In this document: positions 1 through 11,827 of the stretch, piece after piece | How positions within the stretch are numbered: the first letter of the stretch is position 1 | Layout of the letters: each line of letters starts with the position of its first letter | NCBI GenBank assembly: GCA_037447655.1 | Contig: JBBHKE010002197.1 | Coordinates: 62,001-126,000 of the forward strand | DNA from: Zygnema cylindricum | Taxonomy: Eukaryota > Streptophyta > Zygnematophyceae > Zygnematales > Zygnemataceae | DNA: 64,000 nt | Reading direction: 5' to 3' | Notes under the pieces: model-generated | Databases searched by the model: none | The model's input: the letters and a program-made list of their open reading frames with translations, nothing else | Told to the model about the DNA's origin: nothing | Translations under genes and position numbers: made by a program

Positions 1-70
1 AGTTTTCAACGCACTAACCACTCTCACCTCGATGTAGCACTGTGCCACCATCTTGATATAGAGCCTGGCG

Positions 71-184
71 GGTCTGTACCCATTTATTTCGGGCGGCTTA
101 GAGTATGGTATTACCATATTCTACCCCGGTCTGTACCCATTTATTTCGGGCGGCTTCGAGTATGGTATTACCATATTCTACCCC
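71..184. repeat. 57-bp tandem duplication (two copies)
   Basis: Two adjacent 57-bp units start at 71 and 128 and differ by one base (A versus C in the GGCTTMGAG segment). No coding potential was recognised. Confidence 0.9.
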
Positions 185-1025
185 GTATTGAACCGGCATC
201 CACGTGCCAATCCAACACAACCAAAATTTTGCACCCAAATTTCTTGCATTTCGAGAGTTATTTAAAAACGTGGAAAAGAAAACACAATCATTTGGTTTGG
301 ACATGTATCCATCAATTCGCGACCCTTAGAAAAATATGATTAAGAATTTTATGACAGCCACGAGAGCACAAAAAAGATAGTCACATGAAATTCTAAAATT
401 GATTTTTGCCAACTCACTGCCCATCGCTACTAGAGAGTGATTTTTTGACCCAAAATCATTAATCAGTGTATAACCATTGTTTTAGTTTAGCCCATAATAC
501 GCCACGTTGCGATACGGAGTTCAATGCTATTAGTTTACGCTAACGAAAGTTGAGCAAACGTAATATGTGTTGGATCTTCAAATAAATAACCACAAAATAA
601 TTTCACAAAAAACAGAAAGCACACACAGGAAGCCCAAAGAAGATTAGTAAGTGTTTCTGAAGCCTCTTTACATCATCTCTCTCTCTCTCCTCTTTATCTT
701 TAAAGTAATCACTACTCAAAAAAAAAATTTCTGCAGTGTTTTACTATATATCTCTTCTCTAACTAGCTTATAAGGCTAACAAACAATGCGAGCATGGCAG
801 CAACCTCTTGCCTCCTTGGCAAAAAACATTGAAAGGAAGCTTTCACGAAGGAGGGCATACACGCCTTCTCCTTCGAAACGCAAAACTCCAAAAGAGAAGT
901 TTCGTAGCGTGCTGTGTACGCACGAAACAAAACACTTGCACACGGAATAATACACCTGCAAACTGAGACAAAAGTGACGCAAAACGAAATAGTACATTTC
1001 GTTAAAATAGCGGACTCCTCAAATA
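185..1025. other. Non-coding stretch, no gene recognised
   Basis: AT-rich sequence with a short CT run near 679-692. The only open frames are short and antisense to MITE-like sequence. It may be an intron or the upstream region of the kinase that follows, but nothing in it shows which. Confidence 0.5.
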
Positions 1026-1243
1026 CACCGTGAATTGCTATTAGCGTTAATAATATTTTCGCCATTGAAAACATCTATTCTCTGTACACATTTGTACGAT
1101 TTTCAATTTGAGAGCGCCAATCGGAAGCTGAGAATCTTACCTTTTAATAGCAATCATCAGATCCACAATTCAACAAGTGTATACGAAGAAAAGATGTTTT
1201 AAGAGACGAAAAATACATTAACACTAATAGCGATTCACGGAGG
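1026..1243. mobile_element. Stowaway-like MITE, copy 1
   Basis: The left end reads TA/CACCGTGAATTGCTATTAG and the right end is its imperfect inverse (ACTAATAGCGATTCACGG) followed by TA two bases further on. The interior is itself palindromic: a block around TGTACACATTTG returns inverted as a block around CAAGTGTATACG. The same interior recurs at 2742-2960 and 9225-9440. About 218 bp with no ORF. The TA flanks fit a Tc1/mariner-derived MITE; that superfamily is inferred. Confidence 0.75.
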
Positions 1244-1747
1244 TAGTGCCATGAAACAACATCGCACATTTCGTACGATAACGCGACACACAATTCAAAC
1301 AAACAAATGTGGGTATGCCACTTAGCGATATATTGGCGATTCGGCAATATCCCAACAATATGTTACTAAAGAAAAAGAAATTTTCCGGTAGGACGGTAAC
1401 TTTTTTAGGAAAAGGATTTTACGTGACATGTAAATTTCGGCTTTTACACCCTTGCCGATGGTAATCAGTGTAAGGAGATCAAGAAGATTATGGCCAAATT
1501 AATCAACAATTATCATTTTATGCAGAGTGACGTCGTCAATTTATGGTTTAACTAGTATTTTCAGCATTAAGTACTTTATCGTGTAACTTCTTGTGTTTCT
1601 ATTAGCAAAGCTAATTTATTTATAAAGCTTTGTGTGCTCCTATCTACTCTGTTTTCAAATATAGAAAATTTAGTGTGGCTAGTCAATCCTTTTATACATG
1701 TTTTTCTCCTCGATGTCATTTATTTTGTAACGTATTTGAGTTGTCTG

Positions 1748-2062
1748 ACGTTGTTCATATCCCGATTGGAATGATTTATCGGTTAACTTATGTATTGTCT
1801 TGATAATGGCATCCCTCAATGTTAAGCTTGACACTGGTTGTTTCTTGAGCTACTATTCACGTAAAATATTACTACATTCTTATTTTGTGACTGAGTGGAA
1901 GTAGACGTTGCTCATATCTCGATTGGAGTGATTTATTGGTTTACTTATGTATTGAAAATGATAATGGCATCCCTCAATGTTAAGCTTGACACTGGTTGTT
2001 TCTTGAGTTACTATTCACGTAAAATATTACTACATTCTTATTTTGTGACTGAGTGGAAGTAG
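1748..2062. repeat. ~157-bp tandem duplication upstream of the kinase exon
   Basis: Units 1748-1904 and 1905-2062 are near-identical, both ending GAGTGGAAGTAG. They lie just before the splice acceptor at 2095, so the duplication enlarges the intron preceding the first recognised kinase exon. Confidence 0.9.
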
Positions 2063-2095
2063 TTCTGGGTTGGGGTCTCTTTTTACTTTTTACAG

Positions 2096-3891
2096 GGAAA
2101 ACTTGCGGACTTCGGTCTGCTTAAGGACAACCCAGACCACTTGATTGACGTTGCCAATGACGCCGAAGCTACGGGAGCTCAAGGCTACATAAAGATGAAT
2201 TCGAGACAGCACATTGACTTTTCTGGGAAAACCAAAATTGCCGGAACTCCAGGATACATGGATCCTGCTTATTTGAAATCATCCCAAGTCACTACAAAAA
2301 GCGATGTGTACAGGTGCAAAACCTTGTCCTTGTCGTAAGACTTCTAGTTTCAAATGGCAACAACAGATATTTTGAAGCATGTGTGGCATGTGCGACAAGA
2401 TTTTCCTCAATCCCTCCACCAGGAAGTCCGAGTGATTCTTGGTATATTTTGTTCGATTGATAGAGTTATAAGAGATGCTTTTCTAAATGGGCTCTTTTTG
2501 GCGTGTGCATGAAATGCAGCTTTGGAGTGGTTCTCTTTGAGCTTATCACCGGAAGGAGAGCGCTTCTGAAAGACGACTCGGCTCCGGAAGACGATCCCAC
2601 TTTGGATACTTTGGTGCACTGGGTGAGTAGAACCGGGAGGCAAATAGAACCCTTTTTGGCAGGCAATTAAGCAGCTATGTTTATCCCTATGCGATTGATT
2701 CTTTTTCCTTTTTGCAAGAAAATTTTGGTTTTTGTTTGCTACACCGCGAATCGTTATTAGCGTCCAGGTTATTTTCGCCACTTAAAACATCTTTTCTCCG
2801 TACACACTTGTTGGATTTTCAATTTGAGGGCCGCCAGTCGAAAGCTGAGGATGTTTACCTTTCAATTGCAATCGTCAGATCCACAATCCGACAAGTGTGT
2901 ACGGAGAAAAGATGTTCTAAGTGGCGAAATAAACCTTGACTCTAATAAAGATTCGCGGTGTAGCTTCTAAAAGTTTGTTATCGGAATGAATCCTCTTCAT
3001 TTCTTTCTATTCTAAAACAACAATACCTTAAATATGATGTCTCATAGTCCTATGTCCAATTAGCTTATCTGTAAGCGATTATCGATATTCCGACAAATTT
3101 TGGAAACTTGTTACTTTAGTGTAAAGGGACATGACTTTGGCATAGTTAACGATTTTGTATAATTTTGGGATGTAAACGCCTGGATTACTATATTTACCAT
3201 AAGTAGAGAGGAGCAATATACTAACGACAATTGACAACCTAAATAAAAGCGTAAGACACAGAAATTTACTTAGACAATTTGGTTAAAAGGATATTATTTT
3301 CATTTTATGTTGCATATGTCTACATTACATACGTACATGTGTGTACATATATATGTATAAATTTGTATATATATATGCAATAAATTCTATGGTATGACTG
3401 CCAAATGTGGGAAAAAATGGAGTTCTGCATTCGCGAGATATTCTTACCCGAATAATTCCCAAATGGTGATTATTTTTAAAATATGCTGTGACTATGCAAT
3501 CATGCAAATGGATGCAAATGGATTCAAATATTAACAAAAAAACATTGGGAAACATGAATGATTGGTACAGATTCAACCTCATCTGAAACAAATCGAATCG
3601 ATTGTCGATCCTAAAATGGGTGGAAATTACCATGAGGAGGCTCTAAGGAAACTCACACGATTGGCTATTATCTGCACTGCAAAGGATCCAGAATCCCGCC
3701 CAACTATGGAGGAAGTTGCCCAACTTTTGGCACAAATAAAGAACACATTGTTAGACAAACAAGCCATAGATTTGAATGATGACGATGAACGGGAGACTGC
3801 CGATACTTCCCCGAGACGGTTTCCCATCACTATAGGCTCGTCTGATTCCACTTTTATTGTGCCCATGTCTCAAACCGTTGGTCCTCGGTAG
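2096..3891 (+). CDS. Receptor-like Ser/Thr protein kinase, C-lobe exons (5'-partial)
   Basis: Three exons join in frame: 2096-2313, 2520-2622 and 3571-3891 (stop TAG 3889-3891). Exon one starts after TACAG and has the activation segment: KLADFGLLK (DFG), then GTPGYMDPAYL (APE-loop equivalent with P+1). Its last codon is split across CAG/gtgcaa and resumes after GCAG as the conserved SDVYSFGVVLFELITGRRA helix-F region. Exon three carries the C-lobe Arg region (DPESRPTMEEVAQLL) and a short acidic, Ser/Thr-rich tail. The N-lobe (glycine loop, VAIK lysine, HRD) was not found in the first 2.1 kb, so it lies outside the window or is lost. DMDPAY in place of the usual PPEY is compatible with plant RLKs. 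The ligand and the RLK subfamily cannot be given. Intron two (2623-3570) hosts a MITE. Confidence 0.82.
2742..2960. mobile_element. Stowaway-like MITE, copy 2, inside a kinase intron
   Basis: The ends CACCGCGAATCGTTATTAG and CTAATAAAGATTCGCGGTG are inverted repeats, each flanked by TA. The interior matches 1026-1243, including paired inverted blocks CTCCGTACACACTTGT and ACAAGTGTGTACGGAG. It sits wholly in the intron between kinase exons two and three. Confidence 0.85.
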
Positions 3892-4579
3892 AATTTCTCC
3901 TCTTATTTTTATATTGTAAACATAATTTAGCCCCGTGAAAGGGTTGACAAAGTTCTCTAACTTACCTATACCCCATATTCCCTCACCTCTTCTCCCGCCC
4001 CCACAACTCCAATTCGGTCCTCTCCCACTACGATTTGGCCCTCTCCGCTTCCTCTCCCTCCCAATTTTTCGCCAACCTATCAGCTCTCCGTTACCTTTCT
4101 CTTCCTTTTTCTCCTTTCCACTTAATATCTTTCAGCAATTCTCTTTTTTTGCTGAGATTGCCGTGAAATTCAACGTTTTTGATGGAAAAGGATCAACTTT
4201 TCAATGAATAGGACTAAATTGGTTTTAAAATACTTATTACAGCTTTTTTACAAACTATTTAATTGATTGAGCTTGATGATGAAATGCAAAGGCATGGAAT
4301 CTGTCATTAAAGAATATAAAGGAACATAATGAAAATTCCTGGTTAAACATGAAAAACTAGTTAGCAGAATTTTTTGATTTCAAGACCTTGAAGATATTAA
4401 AAAAAGTTTTGACTGATAATAGTGTAAAAAAGCAAAAATTTGAAGAAGGAGAAATTAAATTGCCTGGGTAACTTCCCCGCGTGGAGAATGTTTGAACCTG
4501 ATTCATACCTTTGTTTAGCCCATGTAACGTCATCCAATTTTGGTAAAATAATTTCTAAAATGAAATGTGAAGCAAGCTA
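3892..4579. other. Kinase 3' flank
   Basis: This follows the kinase stop codon. A pyrimidine-rich tract spans roughly 3950-4110, followed by AT-rich DNA. No gene was recognised; the start may be 3' UTR. Confidence 0.5.
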
Positions 4580-5087
4580 CACAGTGAATCGCTATTAGTG
4601 TAAAGAAATTATTAGAGTGAAGAAACAAAGTGTTACTAACACTATTGTGGGTTCTAAGACCTAGCGCCAACAAAAATTAACACTAATTTATACATCTAAC
4701 ACTAATTTGGATACACATTCAACATATTGTAGCTGATATAGACTGTGTTCACATGGTCGACGTTTGAACATGTGAGAACATGTTTGGGGTTTTTCTCCCG
4801 TGCTAAGAATTAAATCCGAGTGAGCTTTCCCGTGTCGACGCACTCTCTTTCCCGTATCGCTTTTTTTGTACGTTTGTACAAAACAACGACCAGTTCTAGC
4901 ACGGACTGAGACATTTCGTACACTACATTATTTAGAAATAGTCCAAATTAGAGTAATTGACTCTAATTAAACAAGACCTATATTAGCGTGAAGGAAAAAA
5001 TAAAATTGCTAATTCTATTTTAGGTTCGCATGTGAAAATTTAATGTCGCCGAATTAGTGTTAGTAACACTAATAGCGATTCACGGTG
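4580..5087. mobile_element. Stowaway-like MITE, long subfamily (~508 bp)
   Basis: The element is bounded by TA/CACAGTGAATCGCTATTAG on the left and CTAATAGCGATTCACGGTG/TA on the right. The interior differs from copies 1 and 2. No ORF of note, so it is non-autonomous. Confidence 0.8.
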
Positions 5088-6897
5088 TAGTTTAAAAAAA
5101 AAAGGAAAAAACAAAATCTCAGCTCAAAAACACAAACGCCCAAAAACTCTAAGAATTGAACGTCATGAGATTTGTAGTGATCAATGCAAACATTAGAACG
5201 TGGACTTTGCAGACCCAATTCAGGATATTTAACATTGTTTTGAGAGACCTAAAGGTAGTTATACGCAAATTCTGTGTTGTATAGCGCAGTTTTTTTGCAA
5301 TCATATTATTATTTTTGTGCTGTTTTAGTGGGTTGTTTTCAGAAACATGTAAAAGCCAGTTTTCATGCAATTACATTATTATTTTTGTGTCATTTTAGTG
5401 TGGTTTTCAGAAACATGTAAAAGCCAATCTGCACGACGGTGATGGGTAAATCATGGACTCTAAAGCCTAAACTACGTGTACAAGAACACAGACCACTGTA
5501 TAAAAGGTCATATTTTCGAGAGAAATCTTTAAATCTTTTTGTTTGGATGAGATTGGAGCTTGTTGAACGGAGCGTCCAACTATGGATATAAAAAGAGAAC
5601 TAAAAAGTGGCACATAGAAAATTGAAAGGGTCACTTGTTATATTCTTGGACTGTATTATGTCTTACATGTAAACCCTTTCATCTGAATAAAAACATTAAG
5701 CATTTCTTGCAATCAAATACTTACAATTTCAAAAAAATTGGAATTATCACTTTGCTAACTACAAACCTCAAATTCTCATTATCACTGTTGAATGGCAAAC
5801 GTCAATTTGTAACTGAATGGTACCAACATGATTTTGCTGTCACGAATTATAATTGTGTGCATTGTTCAAATGAAGTCCAAATGTAATTTTTTTTGTTCAG
5901 CCAAAAGGCGTTCTGCTATTCAACAAAATAGAATTGTTCGTTTTTAAAGTCTAGCAAAAGATGAAAGCTTTGCTGGAAAAGTTTTCCAAATCCCACGGAT
6001 TGGCCAGTTTGGGCAACTTGCCTTTTCATTTCGAGCTCTAGAACCCCAAAACAGAGAAGGATAGGAGAACGAGGAAAAACATTAACGACGGAAATAATTG
6101 AAAAAGACGGAAGACAATGGGAATTTATAAGTTTAGGCCTTTTATGGCAATCTTCGTTGGCTTTCTCTTATTGAGTGTTTTTTCATTCGTTTTTTTATTT
6201 GTGCGCCAAAAACCTGGTCCGGTTTGTCTGTCAGGTTTCATCCACGCTAAAACGTTACAGGTTGAGTTTTAGAGTATAATGTAGAGCCAGGATATATAAC
6301 AAGCTTAACACGAATCAAAGCGGACCTTTACTTCTCAACACTAAGATTTCAACACAGTTCCTTTGACACGGAGTTTTTTTTCTCGTTCTTCGTCTTTTTT
6401 TTCTCCTCAGCTGATTTGAGCCAGTTTTTGAACATATCTTTGAGACGAATATCAAAATTGTTGTTTCCGAGCCAATCCTATCCAAAGGAGTCAGGGAGTG
6501 ATTCTCTGTCCTTTGCAAACTGAACTTTTACTCATGATGGTCTATAAAAAAAATAATCACTCACACAAGCGTAAGCATTACAAAATTTCACCACCACTAG
6601 AGACGCCTTTTTTATCAAACACATCGTCTGTGATTGACTCTTTTCTTAATTCTTTTGACCACAACACCTTTATATCTCCTATCTCTCTTCTTCCTTACTG
6701 AACGCGGCAAAAACCTTGCCTTACACGTTAGACTACCAGCAAAACACTCCTCCACCACTCACATGCTAATGCACCAAAGGAGAGTATACACGCTAAATAA
6801 ACATACAACTTTTCGTGAAACAACCCGAGTGAGCTGGATCGAAACGGAAGGTAACACGTCCGACGCACTAAATAACAACGAACTCGCTTTAAAATAA
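5088..6897. other. Non-coding stretch, no gene recognised
   Basis: AT-rich DNA in which both strands carry only short frames without recognisable motifs. A local direct repeat (GTTTTCAGAAACATGTAAAAGCC) occurs near 5334 and 5403. Confidence 0.5.
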
Positions 6898-7684
6898 GGG
6901 AATTGCTAATCGCAGAGACAATTTTTGGTGCGTTAGCGTACATGACGCTAATTGGGGTACCCCTTTTTTTGGGGCAAATTCTCAAATAGAATAAAGTACG
7001 CTAAATGTTTCTGAACGTTATTTGAGGTACCCCGCTCAATACGGTTCATAACTGTAATTTAGTGCCATTTTAAATAGTGTGGTGTACGGACTGCCATATT
7101 TGTACTATTCCGTACATTTTTAAATTTAAAAGTACAGAAAATATAATAATATATAATTGCGTAAATATTTTCCGGCATACGCAGATGTCAAAAAAACGCG
7201 ACGTCGTACGATTTGAACAATTTCGTACATCTACATGTTTTAGTGTGGACATATTATGTGCTGAAAATTTTTACAAAGCAGTTTACAAATTAGAGTACAT
7301 GATAAATTAGTATCATGGTGTACCCGAAAAAACACAATTTACCGTAAAGTACGCTAATTGTTTCATTACGCTATATTTTTTATTACGCTAATAGCGATTC
7401 ACGGTGTAGTTGCATAATCTTTTCAAAATTGTACATTTTAAGTACAGATTAGTACAAGTTACGTACTTTTGAATTTATACTTGACGGCCAATCCGTCGAG
7501 CAACTTTGACTGCGAAACATTGTAACGACCGGTTAAAAAAGTGCCGCGCTTGCGAACGACGACTGTCATAAAAAAAAACAGCAATTCACACGGCCGGCCA
7601 AGGTTTTACGGTAACAATACTGCGGCAACCACATGTAAATAGAATTGCTGCGCGCAGGTACTTTCTGCCACTTTGCCGCGCATA
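6898..7684. mobile_element. Half-copy of long-TIR element A, split by a nested MITE
   Basis: Positions 6898-6927 match the left end of the complete element at 13075 (GGGAATTGCTAATCGCAGAG). The match resumes at 7407-7684 with the same order of blocks, including TTGTAACGACCGGTTAAAAA, CACGGCCGGCCAAGG and a final GCTGCGCGCAGGTAC. Between them lies another element ending CTAATAGCGATTCACGGTG at 7406. Only one arm of the palindromic element is present. Confidence 0.75.
6928..7406. mobile_element. Stowaway-like MITE nested in element A
   Basis: The right end is a full terminal repeat (GCTAATAGCGATTCACGGTG, then TA). The left end is degenerate (GTGCGTTAGCG). It shares an interior segment (GACGYTAATTGRGGTACC) with the element at 7688-8266. 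Confidence 0.6.
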
Positions 7685-7687
7685 GTA

Positions 7688-8266
7688 CACCGCGCATCGT
7701 TATTAGTGTCAAAGTCACTAATTTGGGTTCTTAAAATTTTGATTTTTTTCCTCAAATAGGATACATGATTTTATTTTTTCCTTGACGTTAATTGAGGTAC
7801 CGTACAAAATAGCGTAAAGAACTAAAGTTCAAAAAGATCTAAATAACGTGGTGTACGGTCAATGTCAGACCGTACATAAATGTACCTTTTCAAGTGAAAA
7901 TTATACAAAAAATGAATAAAATCGGACGCTTACGCATAGGAACGTGCGCTAAAAAAACGGGATTGGTCTGACACGTAAATTAGTCTGACATGTACGGATA
8001 TTTAAATTTCACTACGGTGTACAATTTTTTATATTTTGTACGGATATATATAATAATGTATATAATAGTACAGAAAATTTTCCAATTTTGCTGTTCCAAA
8101 TTAGCGTTAACATTGGGGTTCTTATTGTCAAGGGATCATTTATTTGGGTTTATATCAACTTGGAGTCGGCACTATCTAGATTAGCTTCTTTTGGATCTGC
8201 GAATTCTGTGGGCAATGGAGCCCATAGAATTTCAGAAACATTTGACGATAATAACGATCCACGGTG
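7688..8266. mobile_element. Stowaway-like MITE carrying a captured Copia LTR fragment
   Basis: The left end is TA/CACCGCGCATCGTTATTAG and the right end ATAATAACGATCCACGGTG. Inside, 8124-8234 closely matches the last ~110 bp of the Copia-1 LTR (40493-40603 and 44810-44920), stopping at the exact 3' edge of the LTR (GTTTCA/AATTTCA). No coding capacity. Confidence 0.72.
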
Positions 8267-8287
8267 TCCTGTCGTAACAGTTATCAA

Positions 8288-8489
8288 CACCGCCCACCAT
8301 CATTAGCATTTAAGGATTTATTGAAATTAAATAAATGTGAAATTAGAATCAATACTAATTTAGTGTAAAGGGTCCTGGTGGACTGTAGTCCACTCCTTTA
8401 AATAATGTTGTTAACTCTAGTTTGTATTTTTTGGCCAAAAAGAGTCACGACCAAATTAGTGGTATTAACTCTAACAATGATGGGTGGTG
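8288..8489. mobile_element. MITE of the CACCGCCCAYC subfamily
   Basis: Inverted ends are CACCGCCCACCATCATTAG and CTAACAATGATGGGTGGTG, the right one followed by TA. The middle contains TTTTTGGCCAAAAA and a short block near AATAATGTTGTTAAC that recurs, inverted or direct, in the elements near 31.1 kb and 35.2 kb. Confidence 0.72.
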
Positions 8490-9224
8490 TAGTTGTCGTT
8501 AGCGGTTAATATTCTCTTCATAACTTCTTTTTTTGACACATTATAATAATAATTGCAGTGATTGTACAAAAAAAACATTCAAATGCTGCACTTATTTGTA
8601 AGATAATAGTGATTAGTAACCAGTATTCGATAATATTTTTCACTATATAATTACCTTATAAGAAAAAACTGACAGGATAAACTAAAAAGCACGATGGTAA
8701 GCCATCTGAGTCCGAGGGTACAAAATGGGTTGCCCGGCCAAAACTTAAAAACTACAAGCAGGGCAATAAAAAACAAAGAAAGCAACGTGAACACATAAAA
8801 ATGGCAAGTAAAATAAAAGCACCTAAACTCAAAATGAAAAGCACGGCAACTCACTAAACCAAAACAACAATCCCAAACCGAACGACAACCACGCACCCAA
8901 CTCAATTAAATATCTACGAAAAGCAATCCCGTCAGTCCCCCCAGCCTGGGGGAGCATGTTGTATACTTACCTTTTATGCACGATGCTTTGATACACCAAT
9001 GCAAGTATCCCAATGCATTGACAGAGGAAACCTGATGTGACATCAAAAAGGAATTAAGTTCATGTATTAGAAACGATAGATGTGGAAAAAGCTTCAATTG
9101 TTGTAATGGTAAAAACCCTAACTGCTATTTGAATCCCCAGTGGTGGTTAGAATGTATTTTTTTCTTTGAATAACAAATTTTAAGGCTGGGGTTTAGGGCT
9201 TTTGGGGGACATGACAGTAACTGT
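8490..9224. other. Non-coding stretch, no gene recognised
   Basis: AT-rich with short frames only; nothing recognisable on either strand. Confidence 0.45.
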
Positions 9225-9440
9225 ACTGAGTATCTTTGCTAGTTTTCATGTTGTTTTTGCCACTTTGATTAAGTTTTTTCTGTGTACACACGTCCGTTTT
9301 TCAGTTAAAAACCGCCTATTGAAAGGTGGGAATCTTACTTTTCCATCGCAACTGTCGGATTAGTAATCCAAAAGTGTGCACGGAGAAAACTAAGTTCAAA
9401 GAACTGGGATAAAGTTAACGCTCTATTAGCTATACTCAGT
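9225..9440. mobile_element. Diverged MITE sharing the copy 1/2 interior
   Basis: The ends ACTGAGTATCTTTGCTAG and GCTATACTCAGT are inverted repeats. The interior aligns to 1026-1243 and 2742-2960 (paired GTGTACACACGTC and AAGTGTGCACGGAG blocks). The terminal sequence differs from those copies, so it is an older relative or a different terminal subfamily. Confidence 0.6.
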
Positions 9441-10505
9441 CGTACTGGCGGCTTGGAAATGTTACAAGGAGATCTTTAAGAAGATTGCTTGAAAGGAGAA
9501 AAAAAAAAACAAAAAAAAAACATTTATAAGCATTTGTATTTTGTATGGGAAATTGGTCATTTCGTACAATGAAAATAGGTCGGAATTCTTTAATTTTTCT
9601 TACTTTAACGATAATTACTTATGAACATAACAGCAAAAAGTTGAAATATTGTCGTACCTTTTTTACCTTCAAACGCAGTTTTTTTTTTTTTTTCGTACCT
9701 TGTTGTTAGCCGAAAATAGAAAAAAGTGTGGCAATTTGAAGTTTATCGATATAAAAAAGTACTGATGTGTATTACAAGGTAGGAAAACGAAATTTCCTTT
9801 ATGTGATTCATCGCATTGTCCTTGGTATTTTAGGGACTTTTAAGGTTTTTTCGAGTTTCTTATTTTAGAATAGTGTAGAAAACCCTCCGAGCCTCTTAAC
9901 TTGATGTACATTGTTATCACTGTTTCTCAGATGGTTTACCATCGCGTTTTATAATAAAGTCAGCCATTTTGTTACTATTTTCAAATGGTTAACAAATGTG
10001 CAAGAAAAAAAAATGTAACTTCGTACTTTTAACTCCCATTTGCTTGATGAGGTCCCAAAAAAAAAAAAAAAGCAACAATAGGGAATCGAGGCACCATAAT
10101 AATATCAAAAAACAAAATGACTATTTTGTGGTATACAAAACGGGCCCAATCTCCTTCATACAACATTTTCTGAAATAAAATACATTTTCATCGAAGAAAA
10201 GAATACTAAAAACTTGTTTACGAAAAAAAAATGTTACTTAACTTGAGAATACAAAAAATGTTTGAAAGATTGTCACTCCTATACACTTTTTACTCTCCTT
10301 TTTCCTTACAGAGAACCCTAAAATACTTAAAAAAAAGTAACGAAACTCTTAGTGAAATACCCGACCTTTCTCGAGTACAAACTCATAAATAGGATTGATT
10401 GATCCCAGTTTTTCCTAAATTACATAAAAAAAAAGCAATTTTTAGTACTATCACCCTTTATGATGGCCTTTTTTTATTTATTAGCCATCCATGACAAATA
10501 TAACT
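9441..10505. other. Non-coding stretch, no gene recognised
   Basis: AT-rich with several homopolymer A and T runs. No coding or RNA gene was recognised. Confidence 0.45.
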
Positions 10506-10683
10506 GTCACGTCACGCCATTGTACCATCCATGGCACATGTCACGTCACGTCAAGTTTACTACAGTACATTCTCCACATCATATGCCGCGTGACGTCACG
10601 TCATATTTACAACCATGTCCAAATGAAGCGCCACGTCACGTCGATTTTGCTAGCGTGTCCCTGTGACGTGTCACGTCACGTCA
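10506..10683. promoter_or_regulatory. Cluster of TGACG/CACGTCA motifs
   Basis: Five CACGTCACG-type blocks occur at about 10506, 10541, 10591, 10631 and 10671, spaced 35-50 bp apart. One contains a palindromic TGACGTCA. TGACG and ACGT cores are known plant bZIP (TGA/HY5-type) binding sites, so an enhancer is possible. The even spacing also fits a decayed tandem repeat. The nearest ORF is the - strand GC-rich one at 11057-11827, whose 3' end faces the cluster. Function is inferred only. Confidence 0.4.
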
Positions 10684-11056
10684 CATTTACTGTGCAGACG
10701 TGTGTCCCGCCGACACAATTACCAATGTCACATTGTACGGAAAGACTACAGTACGGGTGACGCGTCAATCTACGCTGAACTGTAACTACTGAACTGCAAG
10801 TAAAAACGTAAAATTGAACTTCCGTACAACTTTCCTTCCCGTTCTTCCATCCCGCAAAAATTCTTGCAAACAAAAAAAAATAAAAATTGTAAACAACATT
10901 CCTACTTCCTTTCAGAAAAAATATCCTTTCAACTTTTTTTCAAAGCCGGCCGGAAATGTACTCATTTCGGTCAGCGAATACTCTCCTCCTCCTACGCTAC
11001 AAGACAAATATTATACCCTAATTACTGTAGATAAAAACCGTACATAGAACCACGCC

Positions 11057-11827
11057 CTACACAGTGGTAGCCTCCAACTGAGCCACCGTAGCACGCGACG
11101 GCGCCTCCGTGGAAAGATCCCCGGAGCGCTTCAAGTCCTCCATGGCAACCGACGACCGGCCGCCTTTCTCTCCACAAATGCTGACGTCAGCAGTTTGCAG
11201 AGGCGACTGTCCTTTCTTGCCTTTCCTGAAACCGATACAGCTGTCGAAAATTAATCCCCCGTAGGGCCAAAAGCAGCCCGCCACGTCCTCCAATACGCCG
11301 TACGTGAGAGAAAAACTCGTCTTATCCACGCTAAATTCGGTATCGGTCGATATATTTTTTCCTCCGTCGACCGTCGTCGTCGTCGACGACGACGTAACTT
11401 CCATCGGTTGAGTTTTCATGCTTTCAGTTACAGTTTCAGTTTCCGTTACAGTTTCCGTTACAGTTACAGCTGGCAGGGGAGGCGGGACCGAGGGAGGGAA
11501 ATTCGCGATCCAATCGGGCGCGAGAATCGATCGATTTTTTTTATTGTTTTTCGACGAATCAGAAGGCTCCTTTTTTTTGGCGAGGGAAGTTTCCGAGGGG
11601 GCGCCTTGCAGCGGCTGGTAGTACATGGAGGCGGTTTTGAAAGGGGTACAATTAGGGTTAGGGTTGGAGGCCCAGAGAGGACAGGGCTTGGGGGAGAGAG
11701 GAGAGAGAGGAGGTGACACGTGGGAGTGGGTGGGTTTTTCCTCCAATGGGATGGTGAGGAAATTGGAGGGAGGAGGAGGGGGTGTGAGAGAGGGAGGAGA
11801 GGAGGGTTTTGAGTGGTCGGTCTCCAT
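11057..11827 (-). CDS. Hypothetical Pro/Ser/Thr-rich protein, 256 aa
   Basis: An uninterrupted frame runs from ATG at 11827 (context ACCCATGG) to TAG at 11057. It lies in a GC- and CpG-richer island that stands out from the AT-rich flanks. The N-terminal ~60 residues are rich in Pro and Ser. Residues ~115-140 form a TVTET repeat matching GTTACAGTTTCAGTTTC-type DNA repeats. The C-terminal third is less biased (WPYGGLIFDSCIGF). No signal peptide, membrane segment or known domain was recognised. It could be the first exon of a longer gene or a chance frame in GC-rich DNA. No function is offered. Confidence 0.42.
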   Translation of the reverse strand: METDHSKPSSPPSLTPPPPPSNFLTIPLEEKPTHSHVSPPLSPLSPKPCPLWASNPNPNCTPFKTASMYYQPLQGAPSETSLAKKKEPSDSSKNNKKNRSILAPDWIANFPPSVPPPLPAVTVTETVTETETVTESMKTQPMEVTSSSTTTTVDGGKNISTDTEFSVDKTSFSLTYGVLEDVAGCFWPYGGLIFDSCIGFRKGKKGQSPLQTADVSICGEKGGRSSVAMEDLKRSGDLSTEAPSRATVAQLEATTV

